Assembly (NCBI RefSeq): GCF_000765145.1
Contig: NZ_JMGA01000031.1
Coordinates: forward strand, 1 to 64,000
DNA length: 64,000 nucleotides
Source: Desulfosporosinus sp. HMP52
GTDB taxonomy: Bacteria; Bacillota; Desulfitobacteriia; Desulfitobacteriales; Desulfitobacteriaceae
Direction of reading: 5' to 3'
The notes below the pieces were generated by a model. It was not told where the DNA came from, did no database searches, and was given only the letters and a program-made list of their open reading frames with translations. Positions 43,746 to 52,579 of this stretch are shown one piece after another (the first letter of the stretch is position 1; each line of letters opens with the position of its first letter). The position numbers were made by a program, and so were the translations under genes.

Positions 43746-44396
43746 CTAGCTGATTACCAGCGGCATCTGACCTACCAAAGCCAGATTCAGTCTCTTTTCA
43801 ACGGCTGCCCAATTAACAATCTGCCACCAGGACCTAACATATTCCTTGCGTTTCGATAGATAATCCAGATAATAGGCATGCTCCCATACATCCATTACAA
43901 GCAGCGGGATACCTCCAACCTGAAAGAAATTCTGATGTTTCTCGATTGCCAGGATTTCTAAGCGTCCCCATCCGGGCTGCCATACTAACCCAGCCCAGCC
44001 AGACCCTTCTACATTAATTGCAGCCTCACTAAACTGTTCTTGGAAAGCAAGAAAACTTCCAAAATAATTAGCCATTAAATTATGAATTTGAGTACCGGGA
44101 GTTTCCCACCGATTCCCAATAGGGGCCATCGAAGTCCAATAAATGCTATGCAAAATATGGCCGGAACCATGAAAAGCAATTTCCCGCTCCCAATGTTTAA
44201 CAAGACTGTAATCCCTCTTACCCCGCGCTTCAGCCAGTTTAAGCTCCGCCTTATTCAAACCTTCCACATAGGCTTTATGATGTTGACTATGATGTATTTC
44301 CAGCAATTTTCCACTAATAACCGGCTCAAGAGCATGATAGGAATAAGGTAATGGGGGCAATCTGTGTTGTCCCAGCGGCACTGTTAAGTACTGCAT
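43746..44396 (-). CDS. Fe/Mn superoxide dismutase
   Basis: A 216-residue SOD of the Fe/Mn family. N-terminal LPPLPYSYHALEPVISG and HHSQHHKAYVEGLN give the first metal His; HGSGHILHSIYW the second; DVWEHAYYLDY the Asp and His near the C-terminus. It detoxifies superoxide in the cytoplasm, useful for an anaerobe meeting oxygen. It is flanked on both sides by copies of the palindromic repeat. The region W-P between motifs (GLVWQPGWGRLE) fits the family. Confidence 0.92.
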   Translation of the reverse strand: MQYLTVPLGQHRLPPLPYSYHALEPVISGKLLEIHHSQHHKAYVEGLNKAELKLAEARGKRDYSLVKHWEREIAFHGSGHILHSIYWTSMAPIGNRWETPGTQIHNLMANYFGSFLAFQEQFSEAAINVEGSGWAGLVWQPGWGRLEILAIEKHQNFFQVGGIPLLVMDVWEHAYYLDYLSKRKEYVRSWWQIVNWAAVEKRLNLALVGQMPLVIS

Positions 44397-44471
44397 AAGT
44401 ATCCCTTCCTTTTATGTGAAGTCAGTTTACAACCTAATATATTCATCACAAACTTTTTCGTACCATAAAAG

Positions 44472-44573
44472 CTAAAGGGACATTTGCCCAGAGGTTAGCC
44501 CAATTCCTTTCCTTCAGCACAGCGAGCTAGTGATCGCAGCGTGTGTGAACGGGCATTGTCCCCTTACTTTCAC
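44472..44573. repeat. Palindromic repeat element, copy 2 (internally deleted)
   Basis: Contains AAAGGGACATTT joined directly to the GCCCAGAGGTT..CCTTCAGCA end of the unit; the central 130 bp or so are missing. Shares its last 21 bp with copy 3. Confidence 0.8.
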
Positions 44574-44790
44574 ACCCTCCGTCCCCTAGCCCCGTCGACC
44601 AGAAACTAAGGGGACATTTTGCTTAGTGAACACTTTAGTGGAGTTCATGATAAAGCGAGCGCCGATGCTGAAGGGCTAATTGCGCCCAGGTTCACATCTT
44701 GCGCCGCCCAGAGGTTGGCGCAATTCCTTCAGCATCCAGCGAGCCAGTGAACGCAACGTGAGTGAACGGGCATTGTCCCCTTACTTTCAC
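44553..44790. repeat. Palindromic repeat element, copy 3
   Basis: Full 238-bp unit, nearly identical to copy 4 and close to copy 1; shares the 21-bp boundary sequence with both neighbours. Confidence 0.88.
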
Positions 44791-45026
44791 CATACATTAC
44801 TACTTTCACACCCTACGTCCCCCAGCCCCGCCGACCAGAAACTAAGGGGACATTTTGCTTAGTGAACACTTTAGTGGAGTTCATGATAAAGCGAGCGCCG
44901 ATGCTGAAGGGCTAATTGCGCCCAGGTTCACATCTTGCGCCGCCCAGAGGTTGGCGCAATTCCTTCAGCATCCAGCGAGCCAGTGAACGCAACGTGTGTG
45001 AACGGGCATTGTCCCCTTACTTTCAC
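44770..45026. repeat. Palindromic repeat element, copy 4
   Basis: Full unit with about 20 extra bp after its first boundary (44791-44810). It ends 5 bp before the stop codon of the NrfD-like gene. Confidence 0.88.
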
Positions 45027-45030
45027 GCCC

Positions 45031-46275
45031 CTACTTTTGCGGCACATAATTATACATTTTTAACGCCAAGGTAACCACAAAGACCAGCAGTCCAAAGGGT
45101 AGAAGAGCAACAGCATACTCAACTAGGGACGGCGTATAGGCCCAAGAACTGACAAAGACCGGCACCCCCTCTTGAAGCTGACCAATTGCCACCGGATAAG
45201 CCCAACTTTCAATCCCTGCCCCTGGAATAGCTAAAGTAAGGGGGATTGAATTAAAGGCCGGGTACATCAGCATTAAACGATGAGCAAATACTCCGATAAA
45301 AAGAAGCAAACTTCCGATTATCAGGGCATTAAAACTATTTTTTCCTTTCTTAGTTAAAAAGAACACCATGGTAAAAGCAGGAAGCAATAGTTCTGTCCCA
45401 TAGAGAAAGCCATAGTGACTGAAAATAAGGGAAAGTACTTCCTTACCTTCAGGGCTCCCCCACCAGCCATGGATCAGCAAATCTACGGAAACAAAGAAGA
45501 AATGAACAACCAATGCACCTGCTACGATTAGGGCCATCCTTTGAAAGGCTTCCTTATACTGCTCAAACTGGTCTTTTCCCACTGCAAGCAAGGCGATAAC
45601 CAAGACAAAGGCTGTCCCAGAGGCAATTGCCACAGAAACAAAGTCCGGCGGCAGCACTGCCGTATTCCACCACCCTCGGGACTCTTGAGTGGCGAAAATC
45701 AAGGCTGTCACTGTATGAATTAAGATGGCTACCGGTAAACCTACAAGGGCAACCCGTTTAGACCATTTTTTCGAGAAAGCCTCAACATATTCTTGGGGGT
45801 GACTTTTAGTCCACCCATTTAAAAACCCCCGTCCTTCTTTTTTCCAATCCGGCAATAGTTGAACATAGACGCTCAAGAAGGTGATTAGGAGGTAGGCTGA
45901 TATAACCACAACATCCCAAACCAAAGGAGATTTGAAATTGGGATAAACAAAGATATTCCAAACCCGATCCACCCGGCCCATGTCTGGAAAGATCATGGCC
46001 CCTGCCCCTAAGATGCTGGCAAAGGCAGAGAGGGAGGCAATTCGAGTAAAGGGCTTCAGTTTTTCAATGTTAAAAAGATACACTGAAGAGGAAATAATTA
46101 ATCCCCCGGCAGCCACCCCTACAAAAAAAGCAAAGGTTGCAATATATAAGCCCCAACTAAATGGATTTCGCATATTGGTGACGATCAAGCCTTTGTTTAT
46201 TTGGTATCCCCAGGCGATTAAACTAATCAGAATCAAAACACCTGCCAGACCCAGTATTAAATTACTTTTTTTCAT
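45031..46275 (-). CDS. NrfD/PsrC-family membrane subunit
   Basis: A 414-residue protein with about ten hydrophobic helices of the NrfD/PsrC/TtrC type (NPFSWGLYIATFAFFVGVAAGG at the start). It anchors the oxidoreductase and exchanges electrons with menaquinone. No heme ligands are expected. It follows the FeS subunit gene by 15 bp as the last gene of the operon, and its stop lies directly against repeat copy 4, so downstream sequence may have been altered by the repeat. Confidence 0.88.
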   Translation of the reverse strand: MKKSNLILGLAGVLILISLIAWGYQINKGLIVTNMRNPFSWGLYIATFAFFVGVAAGGLIISSSVYLFNIEKLKPFTRIASLSAFASILGAGAMIFPDMGRVDRVWNIFVYPNFKSPLVWDVVVISAYLLITFLSVYVQLLPDWKKEGRGFLNGWTKSHPQEYVEAFSKKWSKRVALVGLPVAILIHTVTALIFATQESRGWWNTAVLPPDFVSVAIASGTAFVLVIALLAVGKDQFEQYKEAFQRMALIVAGALVVHFFFVSVDLLIHGWWGSPEGKEVLSLIFSHYGFLYGTELLLPAFTMVFFLTKKGKNSFNALIIGSLLLFIGVFAHRLMLMYPAFNSIPLTLAIPGAGIESWAYPVAIGQLQEGVPVFVSSWAYTPSLVEYAVALLPFGLLVFVVTLALKMYNYVPQK

Positions 46276-46290
46276 GTCAATCCACCTCCT

Positions 46291-46977
46291 TTAGCGTATG
46301 GGCTTCGCCGGGGCCAAATAGAATACCTTGGGTGAAGTACCCAATTCTTCTTTTAAGCGAATGGGCTGCCGCTTTTTAATTAGTTTACTGACCTCGGAGT
46401 TAGGATCATCCAAATCTCCAAAAAGCCGAACCTTCCCGGGGCAACCCCGGACACAAGCCGGTTCTTCCCCTTGAGAGGTGTATTGAGCACAGAAGGTACA
46501 TTTTTCCACCACCCCCACGGGGCGATTGGGGGTGAATACTAATCTGCCGTCTTTATCCCGAAAATCCTCAGGATATCCATACTCATAACCTTTTTCATAC
46601 CCAACCCGTTCTTTGGCCTTTTTCGGGTCTTCCCAGTTATATTGACGAACTCCATAAGGACAGGCAGCAATACAATACCGACAGCCTATGCAGCGCTCAT
46701 AATCGATGAGAACTACGCCCTGTTCATCCGTATAGGTAGCCCCTGAAGGACAAACCTTTTGGCAAGCCGGATTATCGCACATTTGACAAGATACAGGCAA
46801 AGATTCCATCTGGAGTGCTCCGTCTTTGCCCACGGCGGCTTGATGAAAAGAAGCCCCAGGAGTAAATACTCTATTCCACCAAGTTCCGGGCGGCTGTGCA
46901 TTATGGGATTTACAAGCAACAGCACAGGAACGGCAGCCGATGCAGCGATCTAAATCAATCACCATCCCCAGTCTCAT
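46291..46977 (-). CDS. 4Fe-4S subunit of molybdopterin oxidoreductase (PsrB/DmsB-like)
   Basis: A 228-residue protein with four cysteine groups (CIGCRSCAVAC, CQMCDNPACQKVC, CIGCRYCIAAC, CTFCAQ...CVRGC), giving four 4Fe-4S clusters in a chain between the molybdopterin subunit and the membrane subunit. No signal peptide; it would be carried out with the Tat partner. The start overlaps the catalytic gene stop by 4 nt. Confidence 0.92.
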   Translation of the reverse strand: MRLGMVIDLDRCIGCRSCAVACKSHNAQPPGTWWNRVFTPGASFHQAAVGKDGALQMESLPVSCQMCDNPACQKVCPSGATYTDEQGVVLIDYERCIGCRYCIAACPYGVRQYNWEDPKKAKERVGYEKGYEYGYPEDFRDKDGRLVFTPNRPVGVVEKCTFCAQYTSQGEEPACVRGCPGKVRLFGDLDDPNSEVSKLIKKRQPIRLKEELGTSPKVFYLAPAKPIR

Positions 46978-49544
46978 AGACTATCACCAACCTTTCTCAC
47001 ATCACAAAGGCATTCATTCCAGGCAGTGTTGGGAGACCACATTCCGGGAACAAAGTATAATTCATGAGTAGGTTTAATAAAGGGATAGGTTAAAGAATTA
47101 TAGGATGCTCCTTTTAGATAACGGCTCCACCACCCTTGTTCAAAAACAGCCTGTTTTCGCCCAACCCCCGGATCGATAATCGCATAAGCTGTTAGTTTGC
47201 CGCGATCATTATAGATTTCAACTTCGTCCCCTTCTTTAATCCCTTTTTCTTGGCCATCTTCAGGGCTAAGCCATACTCTTGGCTTCCCCTCTTGAAGCTC
47301 GTTCATCCAGACATTATTAGAATGGGTTGAGTGGACGCGGTAAATTGCATTGCGAGTGACATAACAAAACTGATACTTTTCCTTAGCTAAGGGATTTAAG
47401 GCATATTCGCTTTCCTCAAAGGGAGGTTTATGGACAGGCAAGGCCTCACCTGCTTGGAGCATGAGATCTTCATCTTTGTAAAATTCTATCCTCCCACTCT
47501 TCACAAACTGAGCGGTTTGTTCAAGTTTGGCCGGCAGGCTGACTGGCGGAAAAGGTTTTTTATGTTGGACTTGTTCATAAAAGGGAATCTGCCTACCTCC
47601 GGGGACCTCGGACTTCAGGCGAACCGGGCCTTTTCTGAGGTGTTCCAGAGTAATACCAGCCACTTCAGGTCCACCGGTTTCCAGCAGGAGTTCGATGACT
47701 TTTTCTGCTGCCTGATTAGGCTCCAGGTCAGGATAAAAATATTTTTCAAAGTCCGGGTTAAGCCGTTTGGCTAATTCTCGCACAATCCAAAACTCCGGTT
47801 TTCCCTCATATAGGGGATCTACCGCCGGTTGCTGGAGTTGGAGGTAAGGATGTACCGGAGTGGCCACCAGATCTGTCTTTTCATACCAGGACACAGCCGG
47901 TAATACAGCATGACTGTACTGGCAGGAGGTTGTCATCTGGAAATCAGTAGTGACGACAAATTCCAAATCCTCTTTCTCCACCATTTCCCGCAGTTTATTG
48001 GACATGTTGTGTTGATCAAAGGGATTACCCCAGCCCACAATAAGGGCCTTTATTCCGTTTTTGGGCCACTTGGCTTTCATAGTTTTAGTGGGGCCGTGAA
48101 GAACATAGAGAAAGGGCAGCCAGTTTTGTTTTTTCCCTTCCGGAACCCACCATTCCGCAACCTTAAAACGAATTCGATATTGGCCCGCATATGTAGATAT
48201 TCCGGCACCGGGCTTGCCAATATTTCCGGTAAGAACCGGCAACAAGGCTAAAGCTCTTCCTTTCAGATCACCGTGATACCACTGATAATTTCCTGCTCCA
48301 TAGATAACATGCAGGGGTTTGGTGCCAGCCATTTCTCGGGCAATCCTCAGCAGATCATCTTTAAGGATCCCTGCAGTTTTTTCAATCTCTTCAGGTGTGT
48401 ATTGGCTTAAATTTTCTTTTAGTAATTGAAAGGCTGGTTTGACTTTGACAGTTTCACCTGTTTTTAAGGTCACATCCACTTCCCCTTCGATCACCACATC
48501 TAATGGCAGGTCGAGTTTTTCCGGATGGACTGCCATAAACTGTCCATTGTAGGCAACATATGCTTCTCGATAGGCTGGAGTATCTGAGGGTTTAGTCAGG
48601 CCTTTTACCTCATCAGCCTTTAGTCGTTTACCATTGTCTACACGTACCAGGAGGGGCAAGTCTGTAAAGGTTTTAATGAAGTTAGCGTCGTAAAGAGTCT
48701 CTTCGATCAATACCCGCGCTAAACCCAAAGCAACTGCTGCGTCACTGCTGGGTTTAATGGAAAACCATTCATCGGCTTTAGCGGCAGTAGGACTAAAGTT
48801 AGGATCAAAAACCATGATCTTGGCACCCTTATTTCTAGCTTCTAAGAGGAAATGGGCATCAGGAATTCGAGTCGCCAAGATATTCGAACCAAAAACCATA
48901 ACGTAACGAGAATTATGCCATTCTCTTGGCTCAATTTCTTCACTTTGAACTCCAAAGGTCATTGGCCAAAACATCGGTAAGTCCCCGTTTTGATCGTAGG
49001 CATGATGCATTGTCCAGCCTGCTAAAGTCGCTAAACGACTGACCGCCCCTTTTTGAACGTATCCGGTTCCACCTACCTGAAAGATTACCCCAATTGATTC
49101 CGGCCCGTATTTCTCGGCAATTTCCTTCAGGCGTCCTGCTGTATAATCCAAGGTTTCATTCCAGGAAGCTTCTTTAAAATCTCCTGAACCGGGTTTTCCC
49201 TTTAAGATAAGGGGTTTCTGCAAGCGATCAGGACCATAGATTAAATTAGTCATGGATAGCCCTTTCAAGCAACCACGAGGATTGTACTCTGCTTCGGGAT
49301 AATCAGCAGCTTGAATAATTGACTTAATCTCACCGTCCTCGACAAGGGCATTCATTCCACACGCCCCGGTACAGTTCGGAGAACAGGTTGTTCGCACATA
49401 GTTAATTTTAGAGTCGCCTTTTTTTGGAGCAGCTCCTGCTTGACGAATTACAGAAGCTGTGCCTATTGTTCCTGCCACGACCCCAGTAGCAGCTGTTAAT
49501 TTAAGAAAATGCCGGCGAGTGAGTTTCAGATTCTGGGTTCCCAT
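46974..49544 (-). CDS. DMSO-reductase-family molybdopterin oxidoreductase, catalytic subunit
   Basis: An 856-residue enzyme with a Tat signal (TRRHFLKLTAATG) and an N-terminal 4Fe-4S site (Cys54, Cys58, Cys62, Cys92). Further blocks (VMVFGSNI, GAKIMVFDPNFSPTA, NPFDQHN) are of the DMSO reductase superfamily. At the expected position of the protein ligand to Mo I see Asp188 in YDQNGDLPMFWP, with no Cys or Sec there, but this alignment is by eye. Substrate is unknown; relatives reduce DMSO, thiosulfate, tetrathionate, arsenate or similar. First gene of a three-subunit operon, GGAGG at 10 bp before ATG. Confidence 0.88.
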   Translation of the reverse strand: MGTQNLKLTRRHFLKLTAATGVVAGTIGTASVIRQAGAAPKKGDSKINYVRTTCSPNCTGACGMNALVEDGEIKSIIQAADYPEAEYNPRGCLKGLSMTNLIYGPDRLQKPLILKGKPGSGDFKEASWNETLDYTAGRLKEIAEKYGPESIGVIFQVGGTGYVQKGAVSRLATLAGWTMHHAYDQNGDLPMFWPMTFGVQSEEIEPREWHNSRYVMVFGSNILATRIPDAHFLLEARNKGAKIMVFDPNFSPTAAKADEWFSIKPSSDAAVALGLARVLIEETLYDANFIKTFTDLPLLVRVDNGKRLKADEVKGLTKPSDTPAYREAYVAYNGQFMAVHPEKLDLPLDVVIEGEVDVTLKTGETVKVKPAFQLLKENLSQYTPEEIEKTAGILKDDLLRIAREMAGTKPLHVIYGAGNYQWYHGDLKGRALALLPVLTGNIGKPGAGISTYAGQYRIRFKVAEWWVPEGKKQNWLPFLYVLHGPTKTMKAKWPKNGIKALIVGWGNPFDQHNMSNKLREMVEKEDLEFVVTTDFQMTTSCQYSHAVLPAVSWYEKTDLVATPVHPYLQLQQPAVDPLYEGKPEFWIVRELAKRLNPDFEKYFYPDLEPNQAAEKVIELLLETGGPEVAGITLEHLRKGPVRLKSEVPGGRQIPFYEQVQHKKPFPPVSLPAKLEQTAQFVKSGRIEFYKDEDLMLQAGEALPVHKPPFEESEYALNPLAKEKYQFCYVTRNAIYRVHSTHSNNVWMNELQEGKPRVWLSPEDGQEKGIKEGDEVEIYNDRGKLTAYAIIDPGVGRKQAVFEQGWWSRYLKGASYNSLTYPFIKPTHELYFVPGMWSPNTAWNECLCDVRKVGDSL

Positions 49545-49568
49545 TGTATGAACACCTCCTATTGGTTA

Positions 49569-49584
49569 TGTGAATTAATTCTCA
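49569..49584. promoter_or_regulatory. CRP/FNR-like box upstream of the molybdopterin operon
   Basis: TGTGA-N6-TCTCA, one mismatch from the CRP/Bacillus-Fnr consensus. It lies 25 bp before the ATG, too near for classical activation, so repression or chance cannot be excluded. Confidence 0.4.
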
Positions 49585-49607
49585 TACTGTTTAACATGCC
49601 CGCCTTA

Positions 49608-49639
49608 GAAAAATGACTGCCTTCTTGTGGAAGGCAGTC
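49608..49639 (-). terminator. Terminator of hcp
   Basis: GACTGCCTTC / GAAGGCAGTC, 10 bp, 5-nt loop, then ATTTTTC on the minus strand, 25 bp past the hcp stop. Confidence 0.9.
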
Positions 49640-49663
49640 CATTCACTAAATTACTTAGTGAGC

Positions 49664-51304
49664 TTATGACATAAACATTTTGACGTCATCTTCAACATTG
49701 GAAATGCCAGCTATACCGAAGTTTTCAACTAAAACATTGACTACATTCGGGGATAAGAAGCCCGGTAAGGTTGGTCCGAGGTGAATGTTTTTCACACCTA
49801 AGTGGAGTAAGGCTAACAGTACGATGACTGCCTTTTGCTCATACCAGGCAATGTTGTAGGAAATCGGCAGTTGATTGATATCATCGAGGCCGAAAACCTC
49901 TTTAAGTTTCAAGGCGATTACTGCTAAAGAATAGGAGTCATTGCATTGTCCTGCGTCAAGCACTCTGGGAATACCGCCGATATCACCTAGGTTAAGCTTA
50001 TTGTATTTATATTTGGCACAACCGGCTGTTAGGATTACGGTGTCTTGAGGCAGTGCTTTTGCAAAGTCAGTGTAATAGTCCCGGCTCTTCATGCGACCGT
50101 CACAACCTGCCATTACGAAGAATCGCTTAATGGCTCCGGATTTTACCGCGTCAACCACTTTATCTGCCAGGGCCATTACTTGATTATGAGCAAATCCACC
50201 AATGATTTCCCCAGTTTCGATCTCCGTCGGGGCAGGGCAGCTCTTAGCATGGGCAATCAAAGCAGAAAAATCTTTAGCCTTTCCGTCTGCCCGATCGGCA
50301 ATGTGCTTAATTCCCTCAAATCCTACAACTCCTGTTGTGTAGACTCGGTCTTTGTAGGAATCTTTCGGAGGAACAAGGCAGTTAGTGGTTAAGAAAACGG
50401 GACCGTTAAAGGAATCAAATTCTTTGTCTTGCTTATACCAGGCGTTTCCGTAGTTACCAACAAAATGGTCATACTTTTTGAAAGCCGGATAGTAATGAGC
50501 CGGGAGCATTTCACCGTGAGTATAAACATCGACACCTGTTCCTTCGGTTTGTACGAGTAATTCTTCTAGGTCTTTCAAATCATGACCGCTGACGAGAATG
50601 GCTGGGTTGTTTCTGACTCCGATGTTAACTTTGGTAATTTCAGGGTTGCCGTAAGTGGAGGTATTAGCTTTATCTAAAAGAGCCATAACATCTACACCAT
50701 ATTTCCCTGCTTCTAAGACTAGACCCACTAAATCGCCGACTTCTAATGTATCATCAATAGTCGCTGCCAAGGCTTTTTCAATAAAGGCGAAGATTCCGCT
50801 TTCTTTATGCTCTAGAGTATAAGCATGCTCTGCATAAGCAGCCATCCCTTTTAGTCCGTAAGTGAGCAACTCCCTGAGAGATCGAATATCCTCGTTTTCT
50901 GTGGCTAAGATACCAACAGCTGCAGCCTTCGTTTCGAACTCTTCGGCAGGTGCAGTCCAAGTTGCCGCGTCATGTAAGTTCTCCGGAATTATACCGCCTA
51001 CTCTTATGAGAGCTTGTTTAAGATCTTCGCGGAGTAAGAGTCCTTCTTGAATTCGTTCAACGAAACGAGCTTTGTCGAAGTTGGCATTAGTAATTGTGCT
51101 AAAAAGGCTTTCCATGATAAATTTCTCTACGTCTTTGCGAATAAGATAACGTTCCCGCGCTTGAACCGCGTAAACGGCGATTCCTTTCAATGTATAGATC
51201 AGAAGGTCTTGTAAGTTAGCGACATTTTCGTTTTTCCCGCAGACACCCTTAATCGTGCAGCCCGTTCCTTTGGCGGTTTCCTGACATTGATAACAAAACA
51301 TCAT
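49664..51304 (-). CDS. hcp: Hybrid cluster protein (hydroxylamine reductase)
   Basis: A 546-residue Hcp/prismane protein. The N-terminal [21 protein letters not shown] supplies the C-x2-C...C...C ligands of the FeS cluster; further residues ([34 protein letters not shown]) bind the hybrid cluster. The enzyme reduces NO or hydroxylamine in nitrosative stress. Start ATG with AAAGGGG at 10 bp; a second ATG follows directly. It is monocistronic, with a class II CRP/FNR-type promoter upstream and a terminator downstream. Confidence 0.96.
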   Translation of the reverse strand: MMFCYQCQETAKGTGCTIKGVCGKNENVANLQDLLIYTLKGIAVYAVQARERYLIRKDVEKFIMESLFSTITNANFDKARFVERIQEGLLLREDLKQALIRVGGIIPENLHDAATWTAPAEEFETKAAAVGILATENEDIRSLRELLTYGLKGMAAYAEHAYTLEHKESGIFAFIEKALAATIDDTLEVGDLVGLVLEAGKYGVDVMALLDKANTSTYGNPEITKVNIGVRNNPAILVSGHDLKDLEELLVQTEGTGVDVYTHGEMLPAHYYPAFKKYDHFVGNYGNAWYKQDKEFDSFNGPVFLTTNCLVPPKDSYKDRVYTTGVVGFEGIKHIADRADGKAKDFSALIAHAKSCPAPTEIETGEIIGGFAHNQVMALADKVVDAVKSGAIKRFFVMAGCDGRMKSRDYYTDFAKALPQDTVILTAGCAKYKYNKLNLGDIGGIPRVLDAGQCNDSYSLAVIALKLKEVFGLDDINQLPISYNIAWYEQKAVIVLLALLHLGVKNIHLGPTLPGFLSPNVVNVLVENFGIAGISNVEDDVKMFMS

Positions 51305-51364
51305 TTGAAAATTACCCCTTTCATATTAAAGCGCCCGTGCGGTGCGTTTTCTTTGATGTGTTCA

Positions 51365-51370
51365 TATTAT
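51365..51370 (-). promoter_or_regulatory. -10 box of hcp promoter
   Basis: TAATAT on the minus strand; the predicted start near 51358 puts the CRP/FNR-like box at about -41. No good -35 is present, as usual for class II activated promoters. Confidence 0.5.
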
Positions 51371-51390
51371 CAGAATGAACGGTGCGCTTA

Positions 51391-51406
51391 TGTGATTTGG
51401 GTCACG
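51391..51406. promoter_or_regulatory. CRP/FNR/HcpR-like site upstream of hcp
   Basis: TGTGA-N6-TCACG matches the TGTGA-N6-TCACA consensus in all but one base. Its position fits activation by a nitrosative-stress or low-oxygen regulator of the HcpR/Fnr group, whose gene is not in the window. Confidence 0.6.
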
Positions 51407-51509
51407 GTTGCAATGTGATTAATAAAAAGAACATTTCCCTTTGATAGGGATAATAATTTTATCTTTTTTAAGCGATAATGTACTTAAGAAGGGCTGAAAG
51501 GATGATTTT

Positions 51510-51833
51510 ATGATTGTTGTGACTACAGAAAATATACCAGGTAAAAAAGTCGTGGAAGTTAAAGGGCAAGTTTTTGGGCTCGTTGTTCGAGCTCGTGGGA
51601 TTGGCAAAGATATTAAGGCTGGGCTAAGAGGTCTAATCGGAGGAGAGATTAAGGAATACACAGAGATGATTGAAGATGCTAGAAGGCAAGCCATTGATCG
51701 TATGGTTATAAATGCCAACCTCATGGGTGCTAATGCTATTGTGATGATGCGTTTTGATAGTTCTTCGATTATGAATAATATGTCTGAGATTGTGGCCTAT
51801 GGAACAGCTGTTGTTATTGAGGATTTTGAATGA
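51510..51833 (+). CDS. YbjQ/UPF0145 family protein (copy 2)
   Basis: A 107-residue YbjQ protein: MIVVTTENIPGKKVVEVKG, ARRQAIDRMVINANLMGANAIVMMRFD, AYGTAVVIE. Its core resembles copy 1 at 40355 but differs in the insertion region (RGLIGGEIKEYTEM). It overlaps the next gene by 4 nt, so the two are co-translated. Function unknown. Confidence 0.88.
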   Translation: MIVVTTENIPGKKVVEVKGQVFGLVVRARGIGKDIKAGLRGLIGGEIKEYTEMIEDARRQAIDRMVINANLMGANAIVMMRFDSSSIMNNMSEIVAYGTAVVIEDFE

Positions 51834-52048
51834 TCTACATTTTAGCATTTTATGGAATTCAAATACTACTACTGATATTTGTTGGAATCATCTCCTGGAA
51901 GTTTTATGATAAACGCATCCGAAATTACAAGAGGGCTCCTACGGGTTATGTTAAGACTGACGAGGTCTTTAGAGATCCAATCACAAATAAAACTTTAAGG
52001 GTGTATTATAACAAAGAAAACGGAACACGAATTCATATTGAAGACTAA
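51830..52048 (+). CDS. Small single-pass membrane protein
   Basis: I do not recognise it. The 72-residue product has one N-terminal hydrophobic helix (about residues 2-24), followed by a basic stretch (KRIRNYKR) and a polar tail with conserved-looking RAPTGYVKTDEVFRDP. Overlap with the YbjQ stop suggests the two products work together at the membrane. Its stop codon is inside a strong hairpin terminator. Confidence 0.7.
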   Translation: MIYILAFYGIQILLLIFVGIISWKFYDKRIRNYKRAPTGYVKTDEVFRDPITNKTLRVYYNKENGTRIHIED

Positions 52049-52089
52049 CTAAGTACCCTCGGATCGTCGAGGGTACTTGGTTAGTCTTC
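52041..52089 (+). terminator. Terminator of the YbjQ operon
   Basis: About 20-bp stem (AAGACTAAC then AAGTACCCTCG with their complements, one mismatch) beginning over the stop codon. Confidence 0.8.
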
Positions 52090-52176
52090 TCAGTTTGTTT
52101 TAGCAAATAAATGTACCGAAAGACGAAATATTAATAATAATAGTTTGATATTATGATTATTTTGCCTGTTCTTAAA

Positions 52177-52205
52177 TTGACAGATTTTCTTTAGCGGAGT
52201 ATTAT
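52177..52205 (+). promoter_or_regulatory. Strong promoter of the 30-residue peptide gene
   Basis: TTGACA (52177-52182), 17 bp, TATTAT (52200-52205): 6/6 and 5/6 matches to sigma-A consensus. Leader of about 75 nt to the start codon. Confidence 0.8.
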
Positions 52206-52285
52206 AAATTATAAGAAATATAATTTCTGAATTATCAAACTACATCCATTCTAACTATTTACTGCCCTTGAAAGGAGATGACGAT

Positions 52286-52378
52286 ATGCGGGTTTTAAGA
52301 TCTTTTTGGGATTTCTTGGTTTTCTTTGGAACTTGGCTTTGGCCTTATGAGGAGCAAACAGTAACGGACGTTAAATAA
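52286..52378 (+). CDS. 30-residue hydrophobic peptide
   Basis: Begins MRVLRSFWDF, then an aromatic stretch with three Trp in all, and ends TVTDVK. It has GGAG 8 bp before the ATG, a near-consensus promoter and a terminator that overlaps its stop codon, so it is a complete tiny transcription unit. The first 20 residues could form an amphipathic or membrane helix. I know no family for it; possibilities include a regulatory membrane peptide or a toxin-like peptide. Confidence 0.65.
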   Translation: MRVLRSFWDFLVFFGTWLWPYEEQTVTDVK

Positions 52379-52392
52379 ACGTCCGTTTTCTT
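52364..52392 (+). terminator. Terminator of the 30-residue peptide gene
   Basis: ACGGACGTT / AACGTCCGT, 9 bp, 6-nt loop, then TTTTCTTT; the stop codon is in the stem-loop. Confidence 0.9.
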
Positions 52393-52495
52393 TATAATCA
52401 AGCTAAACTATTATTAATTCCATTACTCTGCAATCTATCGAAATGATTGAGAAATTATAAGTATTGCCCCTTTAAGTGAGTTTCTCTTATTTAAT

Positions 52496-52541
52496 AATAT
52501 TAAAAGACATGGACGATTATTAATCCATGTCTTTTAATATT
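52496..52541 (-). terminator. Terminator of the 121-residue protein gene
   Basis: 18-bp perfect stem AATATTAAAAGACATGGA with its complement, 10-nt loop; T-rich on both outer sides. The rest of 52393-52579 shows nothing further. Confidence 0.8.
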
Positions 52542-52579
52542 CTAAAAAGTTTAGAATGAAAGGATCTTAGAATTAAACA

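Noticed and set aside
43024-45030. Insertion sequence or CRISPR array in the repeat region
   Set aside because: No transposase frame and the repeats are 238-bp palindromic units, not short spaced repeats.
47910-48251. 113-residue plus-strand frame inside the molybdopterin gene
   Set aside because: Antisense shadow of a well-supported coding region without ribosome site; same for 8722-9069, 38513-38845 and 50045-50392.
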